IMG/VR virus record: IMGVR_UViG_3300026097_000020
Location: 1-64,000 of that record
Strand: one strand, 5' to 3'
DNA length: 64,000 bases
DNA from: a virus
A model generated the notes under the pieces. It worked only from the letters and a program-made list of their open reading frames with translations, searched no databases and was not told where the DNA came from. The position numbers and the translations under genes are program-made. Below, one piece after another: positions 56,571-63,597 of the stretch (position 1 is its first letter; each line of letters opens with the position of its first letter).

Positions 56571-56747
56571 ATGGCAACATATCAATATACTTGCAGGGTC
56601 TGTGATAAATCATTATCTATTAATCGATCTATTACAGACCCTGCGGGGCATTATAAGTGTGATGTTTGCAACGAACCACTAAAGAGAGTATACTCTAGTA
56701 TAGGTGTACAATTTAGTGGCAGTGGCTTTTATTCCACCGACAAATAG
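56571..56747 (+). CDS. FmdB-family zinc ribbon protein
   Basis: 58 residues. Two CxxC knuckles (CRVC at 8-11 and CDVC), then RVYSSIGVQFSGSGFYSTD, which is the FmdB-type C-terminal signature (F-x-G-S-G-F-Y-x-T-D). The family is a small regulatory or nucleic acid-associated protein of unclear role, common in actinobacteria and their phages. Confidence 0.8.
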   Translation: MATYQYTCRVCDKSLSINRSITDPAGHYKCDVCNEPLKRVYSSIGVQFSGSGFYSTDK

Positions 56748-56757
56748 GGGAGTCCGT

Positions 56758-57000
56758 ATGACCGAAGAAGTAGTTGACAAGGTAGAAGAGACTAGAAGCC
56801 TGGATGCTAACGACAGGTGTGATCAGTGTGGCTCCCAAGCCTACGTACTAGTTGTTGGCATAGCTGGAGAGCTAATGTTTTGTGGTCATGATTTTAATAA
56901 AATTGAAAAAAATTTAGAGGCATATCATAAGCTTCAGTCATTTTCTTATGTAATTTCAGATCAAAGGGATAAGCTGTCTACCGATAGGGCTGATGTCTAA
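56758..57000 (+). CDS. DUF7455-like zinc-binding protein
   Basis: 80 residues with GGGGAG upstream. RCDQCGSQAYVLVVG then ELMFCGHDFNKIE has the CxxC...CGH pattern of a small actinobacterial/phage family (DUF7455-like). Its role is unknown. It overlaps the next gene by one base. Confidence 0.7.
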   Translation: MTEEVVDKVEETRSLDANDRCDQCGSQAYVLVVGIAGELMFCGHDFNKIEKNLEAYHKLQSFSYVISDQRDKLSTDRADV

Positions 57001-57341
57001 TGATTTTACCAGAAGGAAATCAGGACCTAATCGACACCCTCATTCTTGAGGGTGCTTTGGTTATTAGCGGGATAGATTCAGACACAGGAGAAATAGTCTA
57101 CACTTTTACCGACAAGCTAAAAGAGATGGCTCCAGATCTTTATGCAAGCTTTCTTGAGATGATCCAGCAATCTGTTATGTCTCTTTGGGAGAAAGGTTTT
57201 GTCAACATGAACGTAACAGAACAAAATCCCAAGGTTTCTTTAACCGAAATGGCACTAAAACAAGAAGGCTGGGGCAGTCTAAACGATACAGAGGTTCAAA
57301 CAATGAAAGCTTTAATGAGAGCCTTGACTGAGGGGGAATAG
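57000..57341 (+). CDS. Hypothetical protein
   Basis: 113 residues, TAATG overlap. GDQDLIDTLILEG-like helical start, then GIDSDTGEIVYTFTDKL and helical MIQQSVMSLWEKGFVNMNV. Conserved-looking but no domain recognised. It belongs to an operon of short overlapping genes after the holin. Confidence 0.6.
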   Translation: MILPEGNQDLIDTLILEGALVISGIDSDTGEIVYTFTDKLKEMAPDLYASFLEMIQQSVMSLWEKGFVNMNVTEQNPKVSLTEMALKQEGWGSLNDTEVQTMKALMRALTEGE

Positions 57342-57757
57342 TGGAGTATTTAATTGGTGCCGCAATCACAATGATGGCTTATATTATTACAAACAGACTT
57401 GCTAAAAAACAATTTCCAGAAGAGGAAAGCTTAAAAATTACCTATAGTCAAAGTCATGTCTATGAACTAACAAAGCCATATCTAGATATGTTTGGCCCTA
57501 TAGAAGAAAGTGTTGTAACTCAATCTCAAAACTATATTAAAAATGTTTATATGAAAATTATGATCGTCAAAGACAAGGCTTATTGGATTAAAGACAACAA
57601 GTTTCTTGTAGCAGACATCGTAAACGGAGAGGTAAACAAAGAAAATGCCGCAGAAGTTGACACGATGAGTATGGATAAGGTAGAATTAGATGAAATGCTT
57701 TTTATTGTCGAACAACTAAGGGGAGATGAAAATGATAGTAGGGGTTCAGGGAAGTAA
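57341..57757 (+). CDS. Hypothetical membrane-anchored protein
   Basis: 138 residues, GTG start. One N-terminal hydrophobic segment (YLIGAAITMMAYIIT) followed by a soluble domain with YSQSHVYELTKPYLDMFG and strands YMKIMIVKDKAYWIKDN. It probably anchors to the inner face of the membrane. Function unknown. Confidence 0.6.
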   Translation: MEYLIGAAITMMAYIITNRLAKKQFPEEESLKITYSQSHVYELTKPYLDMFGPIEESVVTQSQNYIKNVYMKIMIVKDKAYWIKDNKFLVADIVNGEVNKENAAEVDTMSMDKVELDEMLFIVEQLRGDENDSRGSGK

Positions 57758-58082
57758 GTCTTTTGATGACTACAACATCTTTCTTAGGGCAATTGGTACA
57801 GCTTTATCTACAATTCCAGAAGATGATTCAGATTTTATAGTTTATTCGATTGGCCCCGCCAATGTAAACAAAATGGCCCTAGAGTTTTGCAATGTTACCG
57901 AGCGTAGCATGAAAGCTAAGGGTGTTAGAATTAAAATGTTTAGAATTCCCTTTACTTGGGCTAAAGAAAATGTTCAAGAACTAGACTACTTTATTTATTT
58001 AAGCAAGCCAAAGGAAAGAAACTCTGAGCTTGTAGATCTAGCTGATCGTAAAGACATTGAAGTGGGAGTTTATAGATATTAA
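57726..58082 (+). CDS. SLOG/YspA-like Rossmann-fold protein
   Basis: 118 residues from ATG 57726 (or 57732). It begins MIVGVQGSKSFDDYNIFLRA and has SDFIVYSIGPANVNKMALEF, the pattern of YspA/cpYpsA-like SLOG proteins that bind nucleotide-like ligands. In phages their role is unclear (sensing NAD- or nucleotide-derived molecules has been proposed for the superfamily). Overlap of 32 nt with the upstream gene. Confidence 0.5.
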   Translation: MKMIVGVQGSKSFDDYNIFLRAIGTALSTIPEDDSDFIVYSIGPANVNKMALEFCNVTERSMKAKGVRIKMFRIPFTWAKENVQELDYFIYLSKPKERNSELVDLADRKDIEVGVYRY

Positions 58083-58444
58083 TGCTAAGCAATAGAGAGA
58101 CGGCTTTTCTTTCAATGGCAAGGTATTTTGCTAAGAAATCTAAGGCCAAGAAAAGGCATGGTGCGGTTATTGTTAAGTCTGGTCGAGTTGTTGGAGTGGG
58201 CTATAACAAGAATCGCAACAACCCACTGTTTTGCTCCCCAGAGCATATAAAGCCACACGCTTCTCGTCATGCTGAAATTAATGCTATGAGAGAGGCTGGG
58301 GAAAACGTTGCTGGTGCTGTCCTTTATGTTGCGAGAGTCAACAATTTGGGTCAGGATCGTAACAGCAGGCCTTGCACCCTGTGCGAGGCGGCTATAAAAC
58401 AGGCAAACATCAAAAAGGTAATCTACACAAAGGATAAAAAATGA
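58082..58444 (+). CDS. Cytidine/deoxycytidylate deaminase family enzyme
   Basis: 120 residues. Zinc motif SRHAEINAM (His63, Glu65) and RPCTLCEAAI (Cys98, Cys101). The short chain and the GVGYNKNRNNP start fit a dCMP/deoxycytidine or related purine/pyrimidine deaminase. With ThyX it would feed dUMP to dTMP. The exact base is not fixed by the sequence. Confidence 0.8.
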   Translation: MLSNRETAFLSMARYFAKKSKAKKRHGAVIVKSGRVVGVGYNKNRNNPLFCSPEHIKPHASRHAEINAMREAGENVAGAVLYVARVNNLGQDRNSRPCTLCEAAIKQANIKKVIYTKDKK

Positions 58445-58653
58445 TTATCACATCTCTTGAAAAAATGGAAAACCTGGTGGAAAAGGCAAAGTATTTGTAT
58501 TGGGATGGATGGACTGTAATTAGTTCTTACCCTTCAAAAAAGGGCAGTACATCTAAGTATGGTGCTTATCGTGAAGGACAGTGGCACATCCAGAGAAGAT
58601 TTGAGCCTGGCGAAAAGGGCTGGGATATTCCAGAAAGGTTCTTAAAGAGTTAA
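58441..58653 (+). CDS. Hypothetical protein
   Basis: 70 residues, ATGA overlap with the deaminase gene. KAKYLYWDGWTVISSYPSKK and YREGQWHIQRRFEPG form an apparent beta core. This pattern is common in small actinophage proteins. Function unknown. Confidence 0.6.
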   Translation: MIITSLEKMENLVEKAKYLYWDGWTVISSYPSKKGSTSKYGAYREGQWHIQRRFEPGEKGWDIPERFLKS

Positions 58654-58943
58654 TGAATAAAAATGAGTGGAAGGATGAAGCTGCTTGTAAAGGCTACGAC
58701 ACCAACTTATTTTTTGACAAATATGAAGACGACCCTTCATTAAGACCAGCAGTTGATAAGATTTGTGCTTCGTGTCCGGTAGCACGAGAATGTTTTGCTG
58801 TTGGTGTTTCTCAAAAAGAATGGGGAGTTTGGGGCGGTATCTATGTTGAAAATGGTAAAATATCTAGAGAGTTTAACAGGCATCGCACAAAGGCAGACTG
58901 GGCAGACACATGGCAATATCTAACGATGGACAATAAAAAATGA
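58653..58943 (+). CDS. whiB: WhiB-family transcription factor
   Basis: 96 residues. The four iron-sulfur Cys are Cys12, Cys38, Cys41 and Cys47 (CPVARECF region), with the turn motif GVWGG at 58-62 and a basic C-terminal region (REFNRHRTKADW). WhiB-like proteins carry a 4Fe-4S cluster and bind host sigma factor region 4; phage copies can redirect or inhibit host WhiB functions. Its presence is the best single indicator of an actinobacterial host. Confidence 0.92.
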   Translation: MNKNEWKDEAACKGYDTNLFFDKYEDDPSLRPAVDKICASCPVARECFAVGVSQKEWGVWGGIYVENGKISREFNRHRTKADWADTWQYLTMDNKK

Positions 58944-59188
58944 CATATACAGATGAAATGGCAAGAGCATTCAGATCCCTCGATCACTTTGCACCTAAGG
59001 GATTTGGGTTACAGTTAATTGATAACGACACCTTTATTACAGTAAAGGCTTCAGAAAATCAATTTAATCAGCTTGATGACTTTAATAAAAGAAGGGCTGT
59101 GGAATACATGGCTAGGGTAAAAGATGCTTTAGAGCAGAACGGTGCTATTGTTCTTTTAGTAAGAGAGGGCGGTGAGGAAATCGTATGA
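58940..59188 (+). CDS. Hypothetical protein
   Basis: 82 residues, ATGA overlap with whiB. LDHFAPKGFGLQLIDNDTFI and RRAVEYMARVKDALEQNGAI show a mixed alpha/beta fold. Co-translation with WhiB could mean a partner, but no motif supports a function. Confidence 0.6.
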   Translation: MTYTDEMARAFRSLDHFAPKGFGLQLIDNDTFITVKASENQFNQLDDFNKRRAVEYMARVKDALEQNGAIVLLVREGGEEIV

Positions 59189-59604
59189 ATATCTTAGAAC
59201 TAATTATTTTTATTGTTTTTATTTTATTGTTCTTTACAATGACATCTTTGGCAGTAAAGTTTAAGATTGATACTGTAAAGCTTAGAAAAGATGTTGATCA
59301 GGGGATAGCAGACCAGCTCGCATTGATGCAAAAAATTGAAGATGCGTACAAGAATACTGATACAAAAAAGATTGAAGAAACAGAAGGTTTTTTAAAGTTT
59401 GTTTCACAGTCTAGGGACTGGGCATTTCAGTACATTGAGCGGGTACAGATTGTAATCAAAGACTTTCAGGATGTCTTTCATCCTTTGGCTGAAGAATATT
59501 ACAAAGATAAAGACAAGCCAATAAATCAAGAAGAATTTGGCAGACTATTCGAAGCTTATAAAAAGCTTATCGAGGAGCTGCCAGAAGAGGGCAAAAAGAA
59601 ATAG
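59185..59604 (+). CDS. Membrane-anchored coiled-coil protein
   Basis: 139 residues. A single N-terminal hydrophobic helix (LIIFIVFILLFFTMTSLAV) is followed by helical, acidic-basic sequence with DAYKNTDTKKIEETEGF and AEEYYKDKDKPINQEEF. Probably anchored with the helix in the membrane and the coil in the cytoplasm. Function unknown. Confidence 0.65.
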   Translation: MNILELIIFIVFILLFFTMTSLAVKFKIDTVKLRKDVDQGIADQLALMQKIEDAYKNTDTKKIEETEGFLKFVSQSRDWAFQYIERVQIVIKDFQDVFHPLAEEYYKDKDKPINQEEFGRLFEAYKKLIEELPEEGKKK

Positions 59605-59607
59605 GTC

Positions 59608-59636
59608 TTGACAAACACACAACCTTAAAATATACT
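59608..59636 (+). promoter_or_regulatory. Consensus promoter, leaderless geometry
   Basis: TTGACA (59608-59613), 17-nt spacer, TATACT (59631-59636), and exactly 6 nt to ATG 59643. This is the only leaderless start here with a full -35 as well; likely an early, strong promoter. Confidence 0.8.
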
Positions 59637-59642
59637 GTATAT

Positions 59643-60179
59643 ATGAACATATTCTATTTAGACAACGACACAGAGAAGTGTGCAGAGTATCACCTAGACA
59701 AGCATGTGGTAAAAATGATTCTAGAGTACTGTCAGCTATTGTCTACCGCTCATAGGCTCACAGACGGCCTACAGGAGCCAGGACTTTCTAAAACTGGTCG
59801 TAATGTAAAGCGTTGGAGATTGCTTGACGACAGAGACTCTGTGCTGTATCAGGCTACTCACATCAACCATCCTTCAGCCGTATGGGCAAGGGAAAGCAAA
59901 GAGAATTACGTCTGGCTGGCAGATCTACTTGTAAAGCTATGTAAAGAATACACCAGACGATACGGCAAGACACACAAGTGTGAGTCAGACGGTCTGGTCA
60001 AAACATTGCAGCAAGCTCCTGAGGGTATGAGTGCAAAGGGCTTCTCACAACCCACACCAGCTATGCCTGATGAATACAAGAGTGATGACTCCATTATGTC
60101 CTACAGAACATACTACATAAAAGATAAGTCTTACATTGCTTCTTGGAAGACAAGAAATGTTCCTTCGTGGTATAATTGA
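59643..60179 (+). CDS. Conserved phage protein of unknown function
   Basis: 178 residues. The N-terminus FYLDNDTEKCAEYHLDKHVV then KMILEYCQLLSTAHRL is a widespread phage pattern, found also in T4-like cyanophages by memory; it may bind nucleic acid or a metal through the His/Cys/Asp pattern. A WARESKENYVWLADLL helix and a C-terminal YRTYYIKDKSYIASWK follow. Its own strong promoter suggests early expression and a possible host-takeover role. No enzyme assignment. Confidence 0.7.
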   Translation: MNIFYLDNDTEKCAEYHLDKHVVKMILEYCQLLSTAHRLTDGLQEPGLSKTGRNVKRWRLLDDRDSVLYQATHINHPSAVWARESKENYVWLADLLVKLCKEYTRRYGKTHKCESDGLVKTLQQAPEGMSAKGFSQPTPAMPDEYKSDDSIMSYRTYYIKDKSYIASWKTRNVPSWYN

Positions 60180-60184
60180 TTTGT

Positions 60185-60253
60185 CCCCTACAGGACCTTG
60201 GGATGGATTAGTTACCTTACCCGTGGCCTTCGTGCTTGAATTTCCTGTAGGGG
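60185..60253 (+). other. Long inverted repeat, possible structured RNA
   Basis: Perfect 11-bp arms CCCCTACAGGA (60185-60195) and TCCTGTAGGGG (60243-60253) enclose 47 nt. The arm is followed by GGCCTTCTTATTTG, with only a weak T run, so it could be a terminator, an mRNA 3' end stabiliser or a small RNA. Confidence 0.55.
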
Positions 60254-60268
60254 GCCTTCTTATTTGTA

Positions 60269-60277
60269 TGATAGAAT
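60269..60277 (+). promoter_or_regulatory. Extended -10 promoter, leaderless geometry
   Basis: TGA plus TAGAAT (60272-60277), then 6 nt to ATG 60284. Confidence 0.6.
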
Positions 60278-60283
60278 GGTGTT

Positions 60284-61606
60284 ATGCCTTATAGTGTTGG
60301 AGAACGTGGATCATACGGGTGTTCTGGGTACCCCGTCGTAAAAGACTCAGACAAAGAAGTAATGGGTTGTCATGAAACCAGAGAAGCTGCTGTAGCTCAA
60401 ATTGCTGCGATTGAGTCTAGTGAATCAGAGGAAAAGGTGGGCATTAAAAATCCTCAGCCTTGGCCTGGTACAGCAATAAAGACTGACGGGGCAATGGGGC
60501 AACCCGAGCCAGCATCTAGAGCTGCTTCTGTTTTAAAGTATCCCAAAAAGAAAAAGAAAAGAACTGTTGGTGGTGTTGGCGGAGACTCTGCTGGTGCAGT
60601 AGCCACAACTGGTGGCGGTACTGGCATGGGAACTAAAGAGTATGACATCGAGACAGCTAATGCTATTAGTGAAGAAGTTGGCAAAGAGCACGGTGGGATC
60701 AAAGAGGGTGACTTCGTAATGGGTCAGACCACTGAAGGTATGGTGCATGGTGTTGTAGAGCACATCATGTGGGAAGGTGGCACGCTGGGCACTCCTGGAT
60801 CAGAGTACGCCATTGAATCTATGCCACCAGAAAATCCTGCAATGTCTATTAGAATTTATGAATACGAAGAAGACGAGGATATGTGGGAGCCAACCGCATA
60901 CAGTATCGGTATGCGATACATTGATGCACAGGTTGTAGACATGGAAGATCATAGCATGACTGAACAAGAGATGGAGTCTGTGTATAAAGCAGAAACCTAT
61001 TCACCCACATCCGGCATGAAGGCAGCAGCCAGACGTGCTCTTCAGTGGAAGGAGGATGGTGAAGCCAAGGGTGCTGGTACCGCAGTCGGTTGGGGTAGAG
61101 CAAGTGATATCGCAGCAGGCCGCTCGATGTCTCTTAGTGTAGTTAAAAGAATGTATTCCTTCTTCTCGCGTCATGAAAAATCTTCTAAGGGTGCCAAAGG
61201 TTTTAATTCCGGAGAAGAGGGGTACCCATCTAATGGTCGCATTATGTGGGACGCATGGGGCGGTGACGCTGGCTACAGCTGGTCTCGAAAGATAGCTGAA
61301 AGAGAAAGTGATAAGGCGTTGTTTGCAGATTTTGGAAAAGACTTTACAAGAGTAAATAGATTAACAGAGATCTTCAAGGCTGACTCTGTTCGCGTGGGGC
61401 AGATGGTGTCCTGGAATTCTTCTGGCGGCACTGCCAGGGGCAAGGTTCGAAGAGTTATTCGTAGCGGATCTTATGATGTACCTGGTACAGAAATTAGTAT
61501 TAATGGAACAGAAGAAGATCCTGCTGTTGTAATTACATTGTATCGTGATGGTGAAGCTACAGATACTACTGTTGCACACCGTATGAGTACTCTCAGAGCC
61601 TCCTAG
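60284..61606 (+). CDS. Multidomain protein: capsid-protease-associated module with two TUDOR/SH3-like domains
   Basis: 440 residues. An N-terminal module (YGCSGYPVVKDSDKEVMGCH, to about residue 45) is shared with the tail-region protein at 28279-28923. A basic linker (KKKKKRTVGG) is followed by a TUDOR/SH3-like domain (EGDFVMGQTTEGMVHGVVEHI). Residues about 240-340 match a module found in actinophage protease/scaffold proteins (AARRALQWKEDG, RMYSFFSRHE, GRIMWDAWGGDAGYSW). A C-terminal DUF2945-like TUDOR domain (GQMVSWNSSGGTARGKV, NGTEEDPAVVI) ends it. It may act in assembly or in modulating host proteins. The role is unresolved. Confidence 0.6.
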   Translation: MPYSVGERGSYGCSGYPVVKDSDKEVMGCHETREAAVAQIAAIESSESEEKVGIKNPQPWPGTAIKTDGAMGQPEPASRAASVLKYPKKKKKRTVGGVGGDSAGAVATTGGGTGMGTKEYDIETANAISEEVGKEHGGIKEGDFVMGQTTEGMVHGVVEHIMWEGGTLGTPGSEYAIESMPPENPAMSIRIYEYEEDEDMWEPTAYSIGMRYIDAQVVDMEDHSMTEQEMESVYKAETYSPTSGMKAAARRALQWKEDGEAKGAGTAVGWGRASDIAAGRSMSLSVVKRMYSFFSRHEKSSKGAKGFNSGEEGYPSNGRIMWDAWGGDAGYSWSRKIAERESDKALFADFGKDFTRVNRLTEIFKADSVRVGQMVSWNSSGGTARGKVRRVIRSGSYDVPGTEISINGTEEDPAVVITLYRDGEATDTTVAHRMSTLRAS

Positions 61607-61624
61607 GGGCTGTCTAAGACTTCT

Positions 61625-61646
61625 GGGGGTACTATTGTATACCCCT
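61625..61646. terminator. Hairpin between convergent units
   Basis: GGGGTA (61626-61631) and TACCCC (61640-61645) pair, with a further G-T. It lies 20 nt after the plus gene stop and just beyond the tmRNA 3' end on the minus strand, so it may serve either direction. Confidence 0.6.
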
Positions 61647-61659
61647 CAATTGCATTTAG

Positions 61660-61902
61660 TGGACGTGAGGGGAATCGAACCCCTGTCCAGATCTTTCTCC
61701 AATGAGCTTCTACATGTTTAGGTCTTCGACCAGATATTGCGATACTGCTATATAGTTATGGTATTGCTATTTTGCTATAAACTAAGCCGCTAGGGCAAAT
61801 TGATTTTGTTTTGCATTTATTAGTTTGCCACCGATTAAGGCACGGTAGCCCTACCACATGCTTCCTCATCATTGATACGACCTGTCGAAACCAGGCACGC
61901 CC
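61660..61902 (-). ncRNA. ssrA: tmRNA (SsrA)
   Basis: On the minus strand the 5' end GGGCGTG pairs with CACGTCC near the 3' end, and CTGGTTTCGACAGG and GGACAGGGGTTCGATTC are tmRNA hallmarks. The tag frame is complement 61814-61782: GCA resume codon, peptide AKQNQFALAA, stop TAG. The gene is about 243 nt, short for a tmRNA. No CCA is encoded (CTA follows the discriminator). A GGTC-GAA-GACC hairpin and stems near the tag suggest a reduced set of pseudoknots. It rescues stalled ribosomes and tags unfinished proteins for proteolysis. Confidence 0.93.
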
Positions 61903-61908
61903 AGATAT

Positions 61909-61917
61909 ATTATAACA
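61909..61917 (-). promoter_or_regulatory. Extended -10 promoter of the tmRNA
   Basis: On the minus strand TGT plus TATAAT, then 6 nt to the first base of the acceptor stem. It matches the geometry at protein-coding starts and lies immediately after the HNH stop codon. Confidence 0.7.
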
Positions 61918-61920
61918 CTA

Positions 61921-62178
61921 TTATGCTACATCGTCAAGCATACGATGATGAGTACGATGCTTGTGGCAGTTTGCACAGACGACGTCACACTTCTTAATCT
62001 CTTCCCAGGCCTTGTCAATACCGTACTTCTTAAGTACTCGGTAGACATTGTCTAGCTTTTTGTGCTCTGGTCTGTGATCAAACTCAAGCATATAGTGGGG
62101 GTAGCGATTGCGACAGTCAGCACAGCCTTTATCTTCTTTATACTTTCGAATTTTAGGTAGGTGCTCAGATACCGTCAT
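61921..62178 (-). CDS. HNH endonuclease beside the tmRNA
   Basis: 85 residues, minus strand. GCADCRNRYPHYMLEFDHRP then CDVVCANCHKHRTHHR hold the HNH residues and two zinc Cys pairs. A small free-standing HNH, of the homing type. It ends 7 nt before the tmRNA promoter. Function in the phage unknown; the adjacency to an RNA gene resembles the HNH near tRNA-Asn. Confidence 0.82.
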   Translation of the reverse strand: MTVSEHLPKIRKYKEDKGCADCRNRYPHYMLEFDHRPEHKKLDNVYRVLKKYGIDKAWEEIKKCDVVCANCHKHRTHHRMLDDVA

Positions 62179-62187
62179 CTTAATACT

Positions 62188-62196
62188 ATTGTAGCA
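62188..62196 (-). promoter_or_regulatory. Extended -10 promoter for the HNH gene
   Basis: On the minus strand TGC plus TACAAT, then 9 nt to the ATG beginning at 62178. Confidence 0.45.
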
Positions 62197-62204
62197 TTGT
62201 ATTC

Positions 62205-62831
62205 TTATCCGTAAGCATTTTTGGGACCCACAAGCGGCATCCTGGACATAATCTTCTTGGTAACTGGTCCGTGAACACCCTTTTGATAGAACATTGGGCT
62301 ATCGTTACAATAGATGTTCCAGTATTTCATTGTCTCTGCTCTAGCTTTATCCTGATTGGTTTCAACAGAGATATTAAATTCTGTAGCCATTGCTAAAAAG
62401 TTTACATAATCTTTATTTAAATATACAATGGCATGTGCTGCAAGCATGTTGTATACTCTGTATACATCTTCCTCGTATCTTTCTGCAGAAACTTTTCGGA
62501 TACCCCTGCCAGCGTAGAGCCCAAACATTGAGTTGCCCAAATAGAATGCATCAGCGTTTTCTGGTACTGAAATGATAGGTCTAAAACTAGAAACATCTAC
62601 GTCGTCTTCAAAAATGATAAAGGGGGTGTCTTGTGACGATAATTCTTTTAGCAGCTTATTGTGAGACTTTGCTACCCCAATTCTTTTAAGATCATCTCTA
62701 ATGGCATCAAATCTATTTACATTTTTAAAACCCAGGTCCTTCATGGTGACTTCAAAGTTTTTAGATTTTTCAACATCTTCTTTTAAATTAATGTAATAAA
62801 CGGGTAAATGGGTAAGATTTAAATTGTTCAT
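62205..62831 (-). CDS. Glycosyltransferase, family 25-like
   Basis: 208 residues, minus strand. PVYYINLKEDVEKSKNFEVT near the start and FIIFEDDVDVSS (about 70-85) match the GT25 (LPS/LgtB-type) pattern with a metal-binding Glu-Asp-Asp. A DXD-like and CNDSPMFYQKGVHG segment appears later. It may glycosylate phage DNA, virion proteins or host surface polymers. Target unknown. Confidence 0.75.
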   Translation of the reverse strand: MNNLNLTHLPVYYINLKEDVEKSKNFEVTMKDLGFKNVNRFDAIRDDLKRIGVAKSHNKLLKELSSQDTPFIIFEDDVDVSSFRPIISVPENADAFYLGNSMFGLYAGRGIRKVSAERYEEDVYRVYNMLAAHAIVYLNKDYVNFLAMATEFNISVETNQDKARAETMKYWNIYCNDSPMFYQKGVHGPVTKKIMSRMPLVGPKNAYG

Positions 62832-62837
62832 AATATA

Positions 62838-62846
62838 ATTCTATCA
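62838..62846 (-). promoter_or_regulatory. Extended -10 promoter, minus strand, leaderless geometry
   Basis: On the minus strand TGA plus TAGAAT, then 6 nt to the ATG beginning at 62831. Divergent with the next promoter, 8 nt between the elements. Confidence 0.6.
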
Positions 62847-62854
62847 GATATGGC

Positions 62855-62863
62855 TGATATAAT
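62855..62863 (+). promoter_or_regulatory. Extended -10 promoter for a glycosyltransferase
   Basis: TGA plus TATAAT (62858-62863). Start near 62870 gives a leader of about 8 nt with GGAG before ATG 62878. Confidence 0.55.
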
Positions 62864-62877
62864 TAAATGAGGAGAAA

Positions 62878-63597
62878 ATGAAAATAGCTGTTGTCCTACT
62901 TACTTGGCAAAGATTAAACAATCTAGCATCCACCCTAAACAAGCTTCATAAGCAAAGCTTTAGGGGTTTTGATGTTGTTATCTCTAACGGAAACTTAAAG
63001 GATTCAGCAATAGAGCGTATAGAATCATATTATAATCATTTTTCTGCCAAGGGTTTATCTATCCAAGTAAGGCACGATGGCAATGAAGAGCAAACATTTA
63101 GAAGATTTTATGTTGGTAGAGATCTTGCTAAAGAAGGATATGACATCGTCATGTTTTTAGACGATGATGTTACTATTCCCACAACATACATAAAGAGATG
63201 CCTGGTTCAGTATCAGCCTCAGACGTATCAGTCTGGTTTTGCCTGGGTATTCCACAATAGAGGCAAAAACTATTATAAGTTTAGAAGCAGGGTATCTAAT
63301 AACGATAAAGGGGTACACTATTGTGGCACAGGATTCTCTATGATAGATGCCTCTATATTTTTAGATGATGCTTTAATTAATGATGCACCTAAAGCGGCAC
63401 GTACCATTGAAGACCTTTGGCTTTCTTACTATGTAGCAAATAAAAAAGGTTGGAGTTTGAGATACATGGACACACCAGGAGTCGTTTTGGCTGGTGGCGA
63501 CAGGGTAGCCCTTTATCGACAAGTGCAAAGAGCCGAGATAAACAAATCTGACTTTTTATTACAACTCGTCGAGATGGGCTGGGATCTTCCAGCTTAA
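62878..63597 (+). CDS. Glycosyltransferase, family 2-like
   Basis: 239 residues. GT-A pattern: VVLLTWQRLNNLASTLNKL at the start, FDVVISNGNLKD, then IVMFLDDDVTIPTTYIKR with the metal Asp cluster (near 94-100). A late segment CGTGFSMIDASIF and IEDLWLSYYV matches acceptor-region features of this family. It is divergently paired with the GT25-like gene. Together they may decorate DNA, virion or host surface. Confidence 0.75.
   Translation: MKIAVVLLTWQRLNNLASTLNKLHKQSFRGFDVVISNGNLKDSAIERIESYYNHFSAKGLSIQVRHDGNEEQTFRRFYVGRDLAKEGYDIVMFLDDDVTIPTTYIKRCLVQYQPQTYQSGFAWVFHNRGKNYYKFRSRVSNNDKGVHYCGTGFSMIDASIFLDDALINDAPKAARTIEDLWLSYYVANKKGWSLRYMDTPGVVLAGGDRVALYRQVQRAEINKSDFLLQLVEMGWDLPA

Noticed and set aside
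59643-60179. DenV-type pyrimidine dimer glycosylase
   Set aside because: The sequence does not match the T4 DenV pattern; only the general conserved phage N-terminus is recognised.
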